Positions 25,345 to 33,824 of a stretch of 64,000 nucleotides of DNA are shown here, piece by piece; the first letter of the stretch is position 1, and every line of letters begins with the position of its first letter. The stretch lies in NCBI RefSeq assembly GCF_027563345.1, contig NZ_JAMKBK010000001.1; one strand, written 5' to 3'. The notes below the pieces were generated by a model that was not told where the DNA came from, searched no databases, and worked only from the letters and a program-made list of their open reading frames with translations. Origin of the DNA: Psychrobacillus psychrodurans (lineage in GTDB: Bacteria > Bacillota > Bacilli > Bacillales_A > Planococcaceae). A program made the translations under genes and the position numbers.

Positions 25345-25575
25345 TAAGATAGCTTCTCCAGTGGGTACAGGAGGAACTGAAAGCCCAGCAGGAACTTTTA
25401 AGAGAAACAAAAGGCAAAGTATGTCACGTATGGAGACTCCTGTATAACCAACATCCTGTTGGTCCGAGGTGATTGAAGCCGTGCCCACGGAAAAGCCGTC
25501 TGCCTGTTTCTACAATGATACACTAGCTTCGAAACATGAAAGTGCGTTGAGCTGGGATCAACCTTATTCGAATTT
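25345..25575. repeat. GACTCC/GCTGAAGC-type intergenic repeat, copy 1
   Basis: The words CTCCAGTGGG, GACTCCTG, TTGAAGCCGTGCCCACGGAAAAGC and GTCTGCC belong to a repeat widespread in Bacillaceae intergenic DNA. The tail (CTAGCTTCGAAACATGAAAGTGCGTT...ATCAAC) recurs at 30975-31017. A small hairpin AACCAACATCCTGTTGGT lies inside. No coding potential was seen. It ends about 70 bases before rho. Confidence 0.7.
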
Positions 25576-25643
25576 CATAATTTACAATACTATTATCAAA
25601 TTGAGTTAAACAATAAAATATAATAAAGAGTGGTGCATTCCAT

Positions 25644-26927
25644 ATGACACAAACAACAATTAATGAGTTAGAAAACATGACTCTGAAAGAACTATATGCA
25701 CTTGCGCGAAAATTTAAAGTAGCCGCATATAGTAAACTTTCAAAAAAAGAACTTATTTTTGCAATTCTAAAGTCTCGTGCTGAACAAGAAGGATTTTTCT
25801 TCATGGAAGGTGTACTAGAAATTATTCAACAAGAGGGCTTCGGTTTCTTACGTCCGATTAACTATTCACCTAGCTCAGAAGACATCTATATCTCTGCTTC
25901 TCAAATTAGAAGATTTGATCTGCGAAACGGGGATAAAGTAACGGGTAAAGTGCGACCACCAAAAGAAAGTGAACGCTATTATGGACTGCTGCATGTAGAA
26001 TTAGTTAACGGGGAAGATCCAGAGGTAGCGAAGGAAAGAGTACATTTTCCAGGGCTAACACCTTTATATCCTGATCGTCATATCGTATTGGAAACAGTTC
26101 CTGATAAACTATCTACTCGCATCATGGATTTGGTAGCTCCTGTTGGCTATGGTCAACGTGGATTGATTGTGGCACCACCGAAAGCTGGTAAAACATTACT
26201 TATTAAGGAAATTGCCAACGCAATTACAACGAATCATCCAAATGCAGAACTAATTGTTTTATTAATAGATGAGCGTCCAGAAGAAGTAACTGATATTGAG
26301 CGTTCCGTTAAAGCAGATGTAGTAAGCTCTACATTCGATGAAGTTCCAGAAAATCACGTAAAAGTGGCAGAGCTCGTACTTGAAAGAGCAATGCGACTAG
26401 TTGAACATAAACGCGATGTGATCATTTTGATGGACTCCATCACACGTTTAGCTCGTGCATACAACTTAGTTATTCCACCAAGTGGTCGTACACTGTCAGG
26501 TGGTATTGATCCAGCAGCATTCCATCGTCCGAAAAGATTCTTTGGAGCAGCACGTAATATTGAAGAAGGTGGAAGCTTAACAATTCTTGCTACTGCATTA
26601 GTTGATACTGGATCTCGTATGGACGAGGTTATTTATGAGGAATTTAAAGGAACAGGTAACTTAGAACTTCATTTAGATAGAAGCCTTGCCGAACGTCGTA
26701 TTTTCCCAGCAATCGATATTCGTCGATCCGGAACAAGAAAAGAAGAGTTGCTAATTCCCAAAGAACAACTGGACAAACTTTGGGCAATTCGTAAGACATT
26801 CTCCGATTCATCTGACTTCGCAGAACGTTTCTTAAGAAAACTTCGCCAATCAAAAACAAACGAAGGATTTTTTGAACAATTAGCTGTAGAAATGAAAGCA
26901 CATCGCAGTGGAAAAGTAACACTCTAA
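25644..26927 (+). CDS. rho: Transcription termination factor Rho
   Basis: The 427-residue hexameric helicase ends transcripts at unstructured C-rich RNA. The N-terminal Rho_N domain (NELENMTLKELYALARKFKV, to about residue 45) and the cold-shock-like RNA-binding domain (GVLEIIQQEGFGFLRP) come first. The RecA-type ATPase has Walker A in APPKAGKTLL near residue 180, then LIDERPEEVTDIER, LMDSITRLARAYN and SGGIDPAAFHRPKRFFGAAR. All key motifs are intact. The ATG has only a weak upstream site (AAAGAGTGG). It precedes rpmE, as in B. subtilis. Confidence 0.97.
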   Translation: MTQTTINELENMTLKELYALARKFKVAAYSKLSKKELIFAILKSRAEQEGFFFMEGVLEIIQQEGFGFLRPINYSPSSEDIYISASQIRRFDLRNGDKVTGKVRPPKESERYYGLLHVELVNGEDPEVAKERVHFPGLTPLYPDRHIVLETVPDKLSTRIMDLVAPVGYGQRGLIVAPPKAGKTLLIKEIANAITTNHPNAELIVLLIDERPEEVTDIERSVKADVVSSTFDEVPENHVKVAELVLERAMRLVEHKRDVIILMDSITRLARAYNLVIPPSGRTLSGGIDPAAFHRPKRFFGAARNIEEGGSLTILATALVDTGSRMDEVIYEEFKGTGNLELHLDRSLAERRIFPAIDIRRSGTRKEELLIPKEQLDKLWAIRKTFSDSSDFAERFLRKLRQSKTNEGFFEQLAVEMKAHRSGKVTL

Positions 26928-27000
26928 ACTAAACAATTGCATTTAATATCCAAAGATGATATTATATTTATCGTAACATCACAATTTTCTGCTACATATG

Positions 27001-27080
27001 CGATTGACATCAATCGGATCGTGTAAGGTATCAGTATCATAACCAACTCTGTTCCAGATGGTTCAGGGCGAGAGGAGAGA
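27001..27080 (+). promoter_or_regulatory. Structured leader ahead of rpmE, candidate L31 leader
   Basis: Two hairpins, CGATTGA-CA-TCAATCG (27001-27016) and one closed by AACCA/TGGTT (27041-27063), precede the GAGAGGAGAG ribosome binding site. Autoregulatory leaders upstream of rpmE are known in Firmicutes. Whether this matches their consensus needs a covariance-model search. Confidence 0.35.
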
Positions 27081-27085
27081 TAGAG

Positions 27086-27304
27086 ATGAAAGCAGGAATT
27101 CATCCCGATTACAAAGAAGCAACAGTATCATGTTCATGTGGTAACACATTCACAACTGGTTCTGTAAAAAATGACATTAAAGTCGAGTTCTGTAACGAAT
27201 GTCACCCATTTTACACTGGGCGTCAAAAATTCGCAGCAGCTGATGGCCGTGTGGATCGCTTCAACAAAAAATACGGCATTAAAGAAGAAAACCAAGAAAA
27301 CTAA
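27086..27304 (+). CDS. rpmE: Large-subunit ribosomal protein bL31, zinc-binding form
   Basis: The 72-residue protein starts MKAGIHPDYKEATVSCSCGNTF. It has the cysteine sets CSC (residues 16 and 18) and FCNECHPFYTG, which mark the zinc-containing C+ type of bL31. In B. subtilis this form is replaced by the zinc-free paralogue YtiA under zinc starvation; no paralogue is in this window. A GAGAGGAGAG site precedes it and a strong terminator follows. Confidence 0.97.
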   Translation: MKAGIHPDYKEATVSCSCGNTFTTGSVKNDIKVEFCNECHPFYTGRQKFAAADGRVDRFNKKYGIKEENQEN

Positions 27305-27309
27305 TACCG

Positions 27310-27350
27310 AAATACCTGTAGGGCTTCATGCTTTACAGGTATTTTTGTTT
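27310..27350 (+). terminator. Intrinsic terminator after rpmE
   Basis: AAATACCTGTA and TACAGGTATTT form the stem, followed by TTTGTTTT. Confidence 0.9.
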
Positions 27351-27432
27351 TAAGGCTAATATGATTTCTGATAACAGTAAGTGTATGTTATAAATGAATA
27401 GAAGAAATACATAGTACACAAGGAGATAAATC

Positions 27433-28005
27433 ATGGCACAATTATTTTATAAACATGGAGCAATGAATAGTGGAAAATCAATCGAAATTTTAAAAGTTGC
27501 TCATAATTACGAGGAACAAAACAAGCGTGTTTTAATATTCACACCAGGAATAGATACACGTGACGAAGTCGGTCATGTGTCTAGTAGAATTGGATTGAAA
27601 AGGAAAGCTACTGCTATTTATGAAGAAACGAACCTACTTGAATTAGTTCAAGCAGAATCTACAAAGCCATACTGCGTTTTAATTGACGAGGTGCAATTTT
27701 TAACAAAGGAACATGTTCTACAACTAACTAAAATAGTCGATGAATTAGACATTCCGGTAATGGGCTTCGGACTGAAAAATGACTTCCAAAATGAACTTTT
27801 CGAAGGTAGCCGTTACATGCTTATTTACGCAGACAAAATTGAAGAAATGAAAACAATTTGCTGGTTCTGTCACAGAAAAGCAATCATGAACCTACGGGTA
27901 GACGACCATGGCAAACCAGTTTACACTGGCGAACAAATCCATATAGGCGGCAACGACTCCTACTATCCGGTATGCAGAAAATGCCACGGTAATCCACCAC
28001 TTTAA
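27433..28005 (+). CDS. tdk: Thymidine kinase
   Basis: The 190-residue type II thymidine kinase phosphorylates thymidine in the salvage pathway. The P-loop is GAMNSGKSIEIL (residues 9-20), and the Walker B-like VLIDEVQFL is near residue 84. The lasso/zinc region has CWFCHRKA and CRKCHG, giving four Cys. YTGEQIHIGGNDSYYPVCR is the C-terminal substrate loop. Length and position between rpmE and prfA are as in B. subtilis. AAGGAGATAAATC precedes the ATG. Confidence 0.96.
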   Translation: MAQLFYKHGAMNSGKSIEILKVAHNYEEQNKRVLIFTPGIDTRDEVGHVSSRIGLKRKATAIYEETNLLELVQAESTKPYCVLIDEVQFLTKEHVLQLTKIVDELDIPVMGFGLKNDFQNELFEGSRYMLIYADKIEEMKTICWFCHRKAIMNLRVDDHGKPVYTGEQIHIGGNDSYYPVCRKCHGNPPL

Positions 28006-28013
28006 GATACTGT

Positions 28014-28049
28014 AAATCCACTTCGCTTTTTCTGTGAAGTGGATTTTTA
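28014..28049 (+). terminator. Intrinsic terminator after tdk
   Basis: AAATCCACTTC and GAAGTGGATTT form an 11-bp stem, followed by TTAAAA; the loop is GC-T-rich. Confidence 0.85.
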
Positions 28050-28094
28050 AAAGAATGTATAAAGTCTTAAAGATTTAAATAATACTACTGATTT

Positions 28095-28345
28095 CCGTTT
28101 CAGGCGTTTACAAAGGAACGAAGGCTAAGAGCGCCACCTCTCAAAAGGAAGGCAATCTAAGTTCGCTGCGTCCTGCAGCAACGATTGCATAACCCACATC
28201 CTGTGGGCCTCAACGCCTTCGTGACCAACTTCCTGTTGGCCTCCGCGGGGGGAGCGATGAGCTATCACCGTCGCTTTGCGTCGTTGTGATTTCTCATCTG
28301 TCTCACTCATCCCGCTGGAGTCGTCGCCTTCCACTACAATCAAGA
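28095..28345 (-). repeat. GACTCC/GCTGAAGC-type intergenic repeat, copy 2, reverse orientation
   Basis: CGCTGGAGTCGTCGCC at the right end is the reverse complement of the GGCGACTCCAGCG word seen in other copies. CCTCCGCGGGGGGAGCG and two small hairpins (CCCACATCCTGTGGG, CCAACTTCCTGTTGG) lie within. A 72-codon minus-strand frame here is an accident of the repeat. From 28346 to 28500 nothing was recognised. Confidence 0.65.
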
Positions 28346-28501
28346 TAATGCGTAGTACTATACTCGAAGATATAGCATAAGCTTATCGCTTTGATAAGAA
28401 AAGCAATTAAAGTTAATCTAGTGATAAAACCGTCTGTCCGATTAGGTATACTATTTTAGTATGGAAGAAGAGAGTGGATTTTCTTTTATCCGAGTCCATT
28501 T

Positions 28502-28590
28502 TATACGTGCTTATATTAAGATAAAGCACGTATATTTAGGTGGGTCTAAATCCAATTATTCGTTTATATTAAGTAGATTTAGGTAATTGG
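28502..28590. other. Cluster of hairpins, two of them mutually exclusive
   Basis: TATACGTGCTT / AAGCACGTATA (28502-28534) is a perfect 11-bp stem. Just after it, CTAAATC can pair with GATTTAG, and CCAATTA, which overlaps the first arm, can pair with TAATTGG. These two pairings compete or form a pseudoknot. The block lies 280 bases upstream of prfA. Confidence 0.5.
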
Positions 28591-28715
28591 AGCTCAGGGC
28601 GGCGACTCTAGTGGGAATAGCGCGAGCTGAAGAACCTGGACAGAGCGAGACGAGGGAAGCGGCTGAAGCAGTGCCCACTGAAAGCGTCTGCCCTGCGCTA
28701 CAATCAACGGCATAT
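28585..28715 (+). repeat. GACTCC/GCTGAAGC-type intergenic repeat, copy 3
   Basis: GGCGGCGACTCTAGTGGGAATAGCGCGAGCTGAAG begins the copy in two overlapping words. It ends with GGCTGAAGCAGTGCCC and AAAGCGTCTGCC. This is one of the better-preserved copies in the window. A hairpin of AGAAAAAGTA/TACTTTTTCT (28798-28827) followed by TATAAT lies between it and prfA. Confidence 0.75.
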
Positions 28716-28871
28716 CTACGTTTCTGTTTTTAGAGGATTAAGTGTCTTTTTTGCCCGGTTTTCCTTAAAAATAGGAAGACTTCCAACCAACCTTTACAGA
28801 AAAAGTAGCGAGAAAGTTACTTTTTCTTTATAATAGGAATGATATAGACTTAAACGAACGAGGTGAGCTCG

Positions 28872-29951
28872 ATGTTTGATCGATTACAATCGGTAGAAGA
28901 TCGTTACAATAATTTAAATGAATTGCTTAGTGACCCAGAAGTGGTCAATGATCTTAATAAGCTAAGAGAATATTCAAAAGAACAATCGGATTTGCAAGAC
29001 ACTGTAGATGCGTATCGTGAATACAAAGAAGTTAAAAGCCAATACAAAGACTCGAAGCAAATGCTTGAGGAAAAGCTAGATGCAGATATGCGAGATATGG
29101 TAAAAGAAGAAGTGGGTGAATTAGAAGACCAAATCGAAGTATTGGAAGAGCGACTAAGACTATTGTTGATTCCAAAGGATCCAAATGATGATAAAAACGT
29201 TATTATGGAGATTCGAGGGGCTGCTGGTGGAGATGAAGCTGCGTTATTTGCAGGGAATTTGTTCCGCATGTATAGCAGATATGCAGAAACGCAAGGGTGG
29301 AAAATAGATATTATGGAATCTAATCCAACTGGTCTTGGCGGTTTCAAAGAGATCATTTTTATGATTAACGGAAAAAGTGCGTTCTCAAAAATGAAATATG
29401 AAAATGGTGCACACCGAGTACAACGTGTGCCAGAAACAGAATCTGGCGGTCGTATTCATACTTCTACAGCTACTGTTGCAGTACTACCTGAAGCAGAGGA
29501 AGTAGACGTGGATATTCATGAGAAGGACGTTCGTGTAGATACATTCGCTTCATCAGGTGCTGGGGGACAATCGGTAAATACAACAATGTCTGCGGTTCGT
29601 ATGACGCATTTACCTACAGGAATTACCGTTTCCATGCAAGATGAAAAATCGCAGATCAAAAATAGAGAAAAAGCAATGAAAATTCTGCGTGCCCGCGTAG
29701 CGGATAAATTCCGTCAAGAAGCGCAAGCGGAATATGATGCAGTACGTAAATCAGCAGTAGGAACTGGTGACCGTTCCGAACGTATTCGTACGTATAACTA
29801 TCCACAAAATCGTGTGACGGATCACCGCATAGGATTGACCTTGCAAAAACTCGATCAAGTCCTAGAAGGTAAGATGGATGAAGTGATCGATGCATTAATA
29901 ATGGAAGATCAAGCAGAAAAATTAGAAAGAATGAACGATACAAATGTGTAA
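28872..29951 (+). CDS. prfA: Peptide chain release factor 1
   Basis: The 359-residue factor reads UAA and UAG stop codons and triggers peptide release. The catalytic GGQ lies in SSGAGGQSVNTT near residues 232-234. The GAAGGDEAALFAGNLFRMY and HRVQRVPETESGGRIHTSTATVAV blocks and the coiled-coil N-terminus identify the class I RF1 family. An in-frame GTG at 28863 would lie inside the GAGGTGAGC ribosome binding site, so ATG at 28872 is used. It overlaps prmC, which methylates its GGQ glutamine, by 8 bases, so factor and modifier are translationally coupled. Confidence 0.97.
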   Translation: MFDRLQSVEDRYNNLNELLSDPEVVNDLNKLREYSKEQSDLQDTVDAYREYKEVKSQYKDSKQMLEEKLDADMRDMVKEEVGELEDQIEVLEERLRLLLIPKDPNDDKNVIMEIRGAAGGDEAALFAGNLFRMYSRYAETQGWKIDIMESNPTGLGGFKEIIFMINGKSAFSKMKYENGAHRVQRVPETESGGRIHTSTATVAVLPEAEEVDVDIHEKDVRVDTFASSGAGGQSVNTTMSAVRMTHLPTGITVSMQDEKSQIKNREKAMKILRARVADKFRQEAQAEYDAVRKSAVGTGDRSERIRTYNYPQNRVTDHRIGLTLQKLDQVLEGKMDEVIDALIMEDQAEKLERMNDTNV

Positions 29952-30807
29952 AACAAATTTTGAGGCCCTAACACGGGCTTCTTCTTTTTTAGAGGAAAAT
30001 AAACGTGAAAAAGAAGTTGCTCGCTACTTATTGCAGCATGTCCTGCAGAAGAACTACTCCGAGTTAATGATGACTATATACGATGAAATAACTCCAGAAG
30101 CCTATCAAACCTTCTGGTCTTATATAGAAGAACACGCAACTGGTCGTCCCTTCCAATATATCACTGGACAAGAGAGTTTTTATGGTCGTGATTTTCTAGT
30201 TAATGAGCATGTTTTGATTCCAAGACCAGAGACAGAGGAACTGATTGAAGAAGTCAAAAAAAGAGTCGCTAGGTTATTTGAGGAACATAAAACATTAAAA
30301 ATTGCTGATATTGGAACTGGCAGTGGTGCTATAGCTTTAACAGTGAAGAAGGAAATTTCAAATGCTGAGGTGACTGCAACAGACATTTCCACTGAAGCTT
30401 TGGTCGTTGCTAAAAAGAATGCTGAACGCCTAAAGGCGAAAGTAGAATTTAAGCAAGGGGATTTAATAGCACCTATAGCAGATCAAAAATGGGATATTAT
30501 ACTATCTAACCCTCCATATATCGGATCACATGAAGCTGAAAGCTTGTCGGACACTGTGATAGATTATGAACCACATCTTGCTCTATTTGCTGCAGAGGAT
30601 GGTCTACAGTTATATAGAAAAATGACAGAACAGCTTCCTGAAATAATGAATGCTCCAAGTTTCATAGGTTTTGAAATTGGCTATGCCCAAGGTCCAGCTG
30701 TCCAAAAAATGCTTCAAAATGCCTTCCCGTTAGCAGATGTGGAAATCGTTCAGGATATTAATCAAAAAAATCGCTTTGTTTTTTGTACAATAAAGTCAAA
30801 CTCATAA
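29944..30807 (+). CDS. prmC: Release-factor glutamine N5-methyltransferase
   Basis: The 287-residue SAM-dependent enzyme methylates the GGQ glutamine of RF1 and RF2. The SAM motif IADIGTGSGAIALTV is near residue 122, and the catalytic NPPY of ILSNPPYIG is near residue 190. The N-terminal helical RF-binding domain includes GRPFQYITGQESFYG and VLIPRPETEELIE. Length is normal. It starts inside prfA. In B. subtilis the same pair precedes spoIIR. Confidence 0.96.
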   Translation: MCKTNFEALTRASSFLEENKREKEVARYLLQHVLQKNYSELMMTIYDEITPEAYQTFWSYIEEHATGRPFQYITGQESFYGRDFLVNEHVLIPRPETEELIEEVKKRVARLFEEHKTLKIADIGTGSGAIALTVKKEISNAEVTATDISTEALVVAKKNAERLKAKVEFKQGDLIAPIADQKWDIILSNPPYIGSHEAESLSDTVIDYEPHLALFAAEDGLQLYRKMTEQLPEIMNAPSFIGFEIGYAQGPAVQKMLQNAFPLADVEIVQDINQKNRFVFCTIKSNS

Positions 30808-30849
30808 TTAAAGCGAACATTTCTTAAATTTGCCCTCAATGATTCTATT

Positions 30850-31020
30850 GTTGATTGGAACGCAAGGTGACGACTCCAGCGGGAACAGCAAATGTTTTTT
30901 TGCATCAATAGCGAAGCGATAGGTGATCGAATTAAAAGCCCAGTAGGAAGGCGTCCGCCTATTCCGAATTGTTAAACTTGCTTCAAAATATGAAAGTGCG
31001 TTAGAGTGAGAATCAACTTT
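30850..31020 (+). repeat. GACTCC/GCTGAAGC-type intergenic repeat, copy 4
   Basis: GGTGACGACTCCAGCGGGAACAGC begins the copy, which then diverges. The end (ACTTGCTTCAAAATATGAAAGTGCGTT...AATCAAC) repeats the tail at 25518-25562. It fills most of the 316-base prmC-spoIIR gap. Confidence 0.7.
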
Positions 31021-31123
31021 TTTGGGGATTTCGGTAATTAGTAATAATTTTTTTAAGATTTCACTCAATCGCTGAATAAAATATGAATCTACTGGTAACA
31101 ATGTTCCTAAGGAGGAATGTTAT

Positions 31124-31654
31124 ATGTTACCAGATTACGAGATTAAAAAAGCACCAAGCATTGGAAAACAAATAGATGCAGCGATTTTCTTCGTATGGAT
31201 GCTATTACTAATTCAATTTTGTTTGTTTTTACTGTTTCAACAAGGAGAGGAAGTAGAAGGTATTCGTTTCCGACTAATAGCAAATAGCAATACAATCGAA
31301 GACCAACAAGTGAAAAATGACGTGAAACACCACATAGAACCAATTTTATTAAACTACGAAAATAATCCACAAAAAACGTATAGCGACTTAGAACAAGCTA
31401 TTGAGAAACTATCAAGCTCTTTAAACACTAATATTACAATTACTAAAGGGTTGGCAAGTTTTCCACCGAAAGTTTGGCAGGAAGGAATCTCTTCCCAAGT
31501 GATGACAGAATCGATTGTTATTTCTATTGGTAATGCAAGAGGGGATAATTGGTGGTGCGCACTTTTTCCAAAGGTATGCTATAAAGAAGAAGTGAAAGAA
31601 GAAAAACCTAAATTCTGGGTATGGGAATGGCTAAAAAAGAAGTTTTCCACATAG
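31124..31654 (+). CDS. spoIIR: Stage II sporulation protein R
   Basis: The 176-residue product is the forespore-made signal that activates the SpoIIGA protease, which matures sigma-E in the mother cell. A membrane anchor or signal at about residues 18-40 is followed by the family core IRFRLIANSNTIEDQQVKNDV. The C-terminal GDNWWCALFPKVCY motif, with two Cys and two Trp, is diagnostic. TAAGGAGGAATGTT precedes the ATG. It is shorter than the B. subtilis protein (224 residues), mainly at the C-terminus. Its location after prmC is conserved. Confidence 0.93.
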   Translation: MLPDYEIKKAPSIGKQIDAAIFFVWMLLLIQFCLFLLFQQGEEVEGIRFRLIANSNTIEDQQVKNDVKHHIEPILLNYENNPQKTYSDLEQAIEKLSSSLNTNITITKGLASFPPKVWQEGISSQVMTESIVISIGNARGDNWWCALFPKVCYKEEVKEEKPKFWVWEWLKKKFST

Positions 31655-31722
31655 TTACTAACGATTTTCTGAAAGTTATCAACATTTTGTGGATAAGTAC
31701 AGAGGGAAGGAGCAAAACTAAC

Positions 31723-32751
31723 ATGAAAACTACAATTACAATTGTGGATAATTTATCAACAAATAAGTCGAGTTATACACAGGCTGTGGATTTATTAACA
31801 AGAGGGGAAGTAGTAGCTTTTCCAACTGAAACTGTATATGGATTGGGTGCGATTGCCACAAGTGAAGAAGCTGTAGCTAAAATATTTGAAGCTAAAGGCA
31901 GACCGCAAGATAATCCACTCATCGTCCACATTGGTTCCAAAGAGGAGATAAGTGCATTTACTCACGATATACCAAAACTTGCAGAAGTATGTATGGATAT
32001 GTTTTGGCCAGGTCCATTAACACTGATCCTGCCTTTGAAATCAGATACTTTGGCGAAAAATGTGACGGCAGGTCTAGAAACAGTAGGCGTTAGAATGCCA
32101 GAACATAGTGTGGCCTTAGAATTATTAAAGCAATTAAAGCAACCTGTTGCTGCTCCTAGTGCTAATAAAAGTGGAAAACCAAGTCCCACAAAAGCGGAGC
32201 ATGTATTCCATGATTTAGCTGGAAAGATACCCCTTATTTTAGACGGTGGAACAACAGGCATAGGATTAGAATCTACTGTAATAGATTTTGTGAGTGATAC
32301 ACCTACAATTCTTCGTCCAGGTGGAGTGACAAAAGAAATGTTAGAAAAAGTGATTGGGCAAGTCAGTGTAGCAAAATCAACAGATCATGAGGACGCACCT
32401 CGGGCGCCAGGTATGAAATATGCACATTACGCACCTGATTCTCCGGTCTATTTAATAGAAAATTCTATAACGAAAGTCCAACAAGCAGTAAAAAAAATAC
32501 ATAGTGAACAGAAAAAAGTAGCGATAATTGCCAGTGATTTATTTAGTCAGATAAAAGGAGACTACTTCTTTTCATTAGGTAAAGAAAATCAACTGGGTGA
32601 TGCAGGACACTTACTGTATCAGGCTTTAAGGAGTTGTGATGAAACAGATGTTGATATTATTCTAGTGCCGGTTCTCTCTAAAGAAGGAGTCGGAATGGCA
32701 ATTATGAATCGTCTGGAAAAAGCAGCAAATGGTAAATGGTTTCATATCTAA
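31723..32751 (+). CDS. sua5: L-threonylcarbamoyladenylate synthase (Sua5/YwlC)
   Basis: The 342-residue enzyme makes threonylcarbamoyl-AMP from threonine, bicarbonate and ATP for the t6A37 modification of ANN-decoding tRNAs. The YrdC domain has GEVVAFPTETVYGLGA, KGRPQDNPLIVHI, FWPGPLTLIL and PSANKSGKPSPT. A C-terminal Sua5 domain begins around APGMKYAHYAPDSPVYL. The frame continues upstream to 31621, but the ATG at 31723 after GGAAGGAGC avoids overlapping spoIIR and gives the family start. Confidence 0.95.
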   Translation: MKTTITIVDNLSTNKSSYTQAVDLLTRGEVVAFPTETVYGLGAIATSEEAVAKIFEAKGRPQDNPLIVHIGSKEEISAFTHDIPKLAEVCMDMFWPGPLTLILPLKSDTLAKNVTAGLETVGVRMPEHSVALELLKQLKQPVAAPSANKSGKPSPTKAEHVFHDLAGKIPLILDGGTTGIGLESTVIDFVSDTPTILRPGGVTKEMLEKVIGQVSVAKSTDHEDAPRAPGMKYAHYAPDSPVYLIENSITKVQQAVKKIHSEQKKVAIIASDLFSQIKGDYFFSLGKENQLGDAGHLLYQALRSCDETDVDIILVPVLSKEGVGMAIMNRLEKAANGKWFHI

Positions 32752-32814
32752 TATCGTATTCTCGCTCGTCTACTTGCATACATTTAAATATGCAAATAGA
32801 CGGGGGAGATTTTT

Positions 32815-33318
32815 TTGTGGCGTGAAATTTTAGCAGGCGCCTTAATGTCTGTAGACGTACTTATTTTATTTTCATTGGTCGTATATCGTAAGCAAATTTT
32901 CACACTGGCTGCATGGGTGGCATCATTACATATGCTTTTTCCGTTAATCGGATATTATGCAGGTGTGGTCGTACAGAACTATTTGGCGTATGCAAGTCCT
33001 TACTTATCGGGTATCCTTTTGTCGCTAGTAGGATTACAAATGATTTTAGCTCAATCTCCAAAACAGGTACCACTTCTGTCACCTTACTTACTTGCGGTAT
33101 TTGCGAGTTTAGATACCTTTTCAGTAAGTGTTTCGTTTGGTATGCTTAAATTAGAAAAGTTTGTATTTATATTAAGTGCCGGATTTTTTTCCTATATTGC
33201 CGTATTTATAGCGCAAAAGGTTATATTTAAACATACATTTATGAACCGAGCGCTTATTTTAAGACTTGCAGGAGTGCTTATTTTGTTGATGGGTATTCTC
33301 ACGTTACGAAATATTTAA
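32815..33318 (+). CDS. ywlD: MntP-like manganese efflux membrane protein (YwlD)
   Basis: The 167-residue protein has about six membrane helices in two related halves. Each half carries an Asp in a helix: GALMSVDVLILFSLV near residue 13 and AVFASLDTFSVSVSFG near 102. This is the MntP (DUF204) arrangement, in which paired Asp residues bind manganese. The start is TTG after a CGGGGGAG site with seven bases between. Position before ywlE matches B. subtilis ywlD. Conservation is moderate, so transport of manganese is a family-level inference. Confidence 0.75.
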   Translation: MWREILAGALMSVDVLILFSLVVYRKQIFTLAAWVASLHMLFPLIGYYAGVVVQNYLAYASPYLSGILLSLVGLQMILAQSPKQVPLLSPYLLAVFASLDTFSVSVSFGMLKLEKFVFILSAGFFSYIAVFIAQKVIFKHTFMNRALILRLAGVLILLMGILTLRNI

Positions 33319-33377
33319 CAATTTTTAAAACAATTATAGGACTAATTAATATATACTAGAGATGAGGAAATAGATCT

Positions 33378-33824
33378 ATGAATATTCTGTTTGTTTGTAC
33401 AGGTAACACATGTCGGAGTCCAATTGCCGAGGCGTTATTAAAGTCTCAAAACATCGATGGTATGGGGGTTCGCTCTGCTGGCATCTATGCTACGCAAGGC
33501 GCGCATATATCTCGGAACAGCCAATTAGTATTAGAAAAGGAAATGATTCCATTTACGCATACTTCATCTGCGGTAGATGAGACGCTAGTAGACTGGGCAG
33601 ACCTTATCCTAACAATGACTGCCTCTCACAAACACGCAATTATTTTAGGTTTCCCTCATGCAATTTCAAAAGTGTATATGTACAAAGAGTTTGTAACCCC
33701 TGATGATGTCAAGGATGTATCAGATCCATATGGGGGAGATTTGTTTACATATGAAAATACTTTGCGAGAACTACAAGTATTAACAGATGAACTAGTGAAA
33801 AAACTACAGGGGGAAATGGGATGA
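33378..33824 (+). CDS. ywlE: Low-molecular-weight protein arginine phosphatase YwlE
   Basis: The 148-residue phosphatase begins MNILFVCTGNTCRSPIAEALL. It has the P-loop CX5R with nucleophile Cys7 and Thr11, the residue that in YwlE favours phosphoarginine over phosphotyrosine. The general acid Asp is in VSDPYGGD. YwlE reverses McsB arginine phosphorylation, which marks proteins for ClpCP. It overlaps the following chemoreceptor-like gene by 4 bases, an arrangement not found in the B. subtilis locus. Confidence 0.93.
   Translation: MNILFVCTGNTCRSPIAEALLKSQNIDGMGVRSAGIYATQGAHISRNSQLVLEKEMIPFTHTSSAVDETLVDWADLILTMTASHKHAIILGFPHAISKVYMYKEFVTPDDVKDVSDPYGGDLFTYENTLRELQVLTDELVKKLQGEMG

Noticed and set aside
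28125..28343. 72-codon minus-strand frame between tdk and prfA
   Set aside because: It lies inside an inverted intergenic repeat found in other places in other frames.
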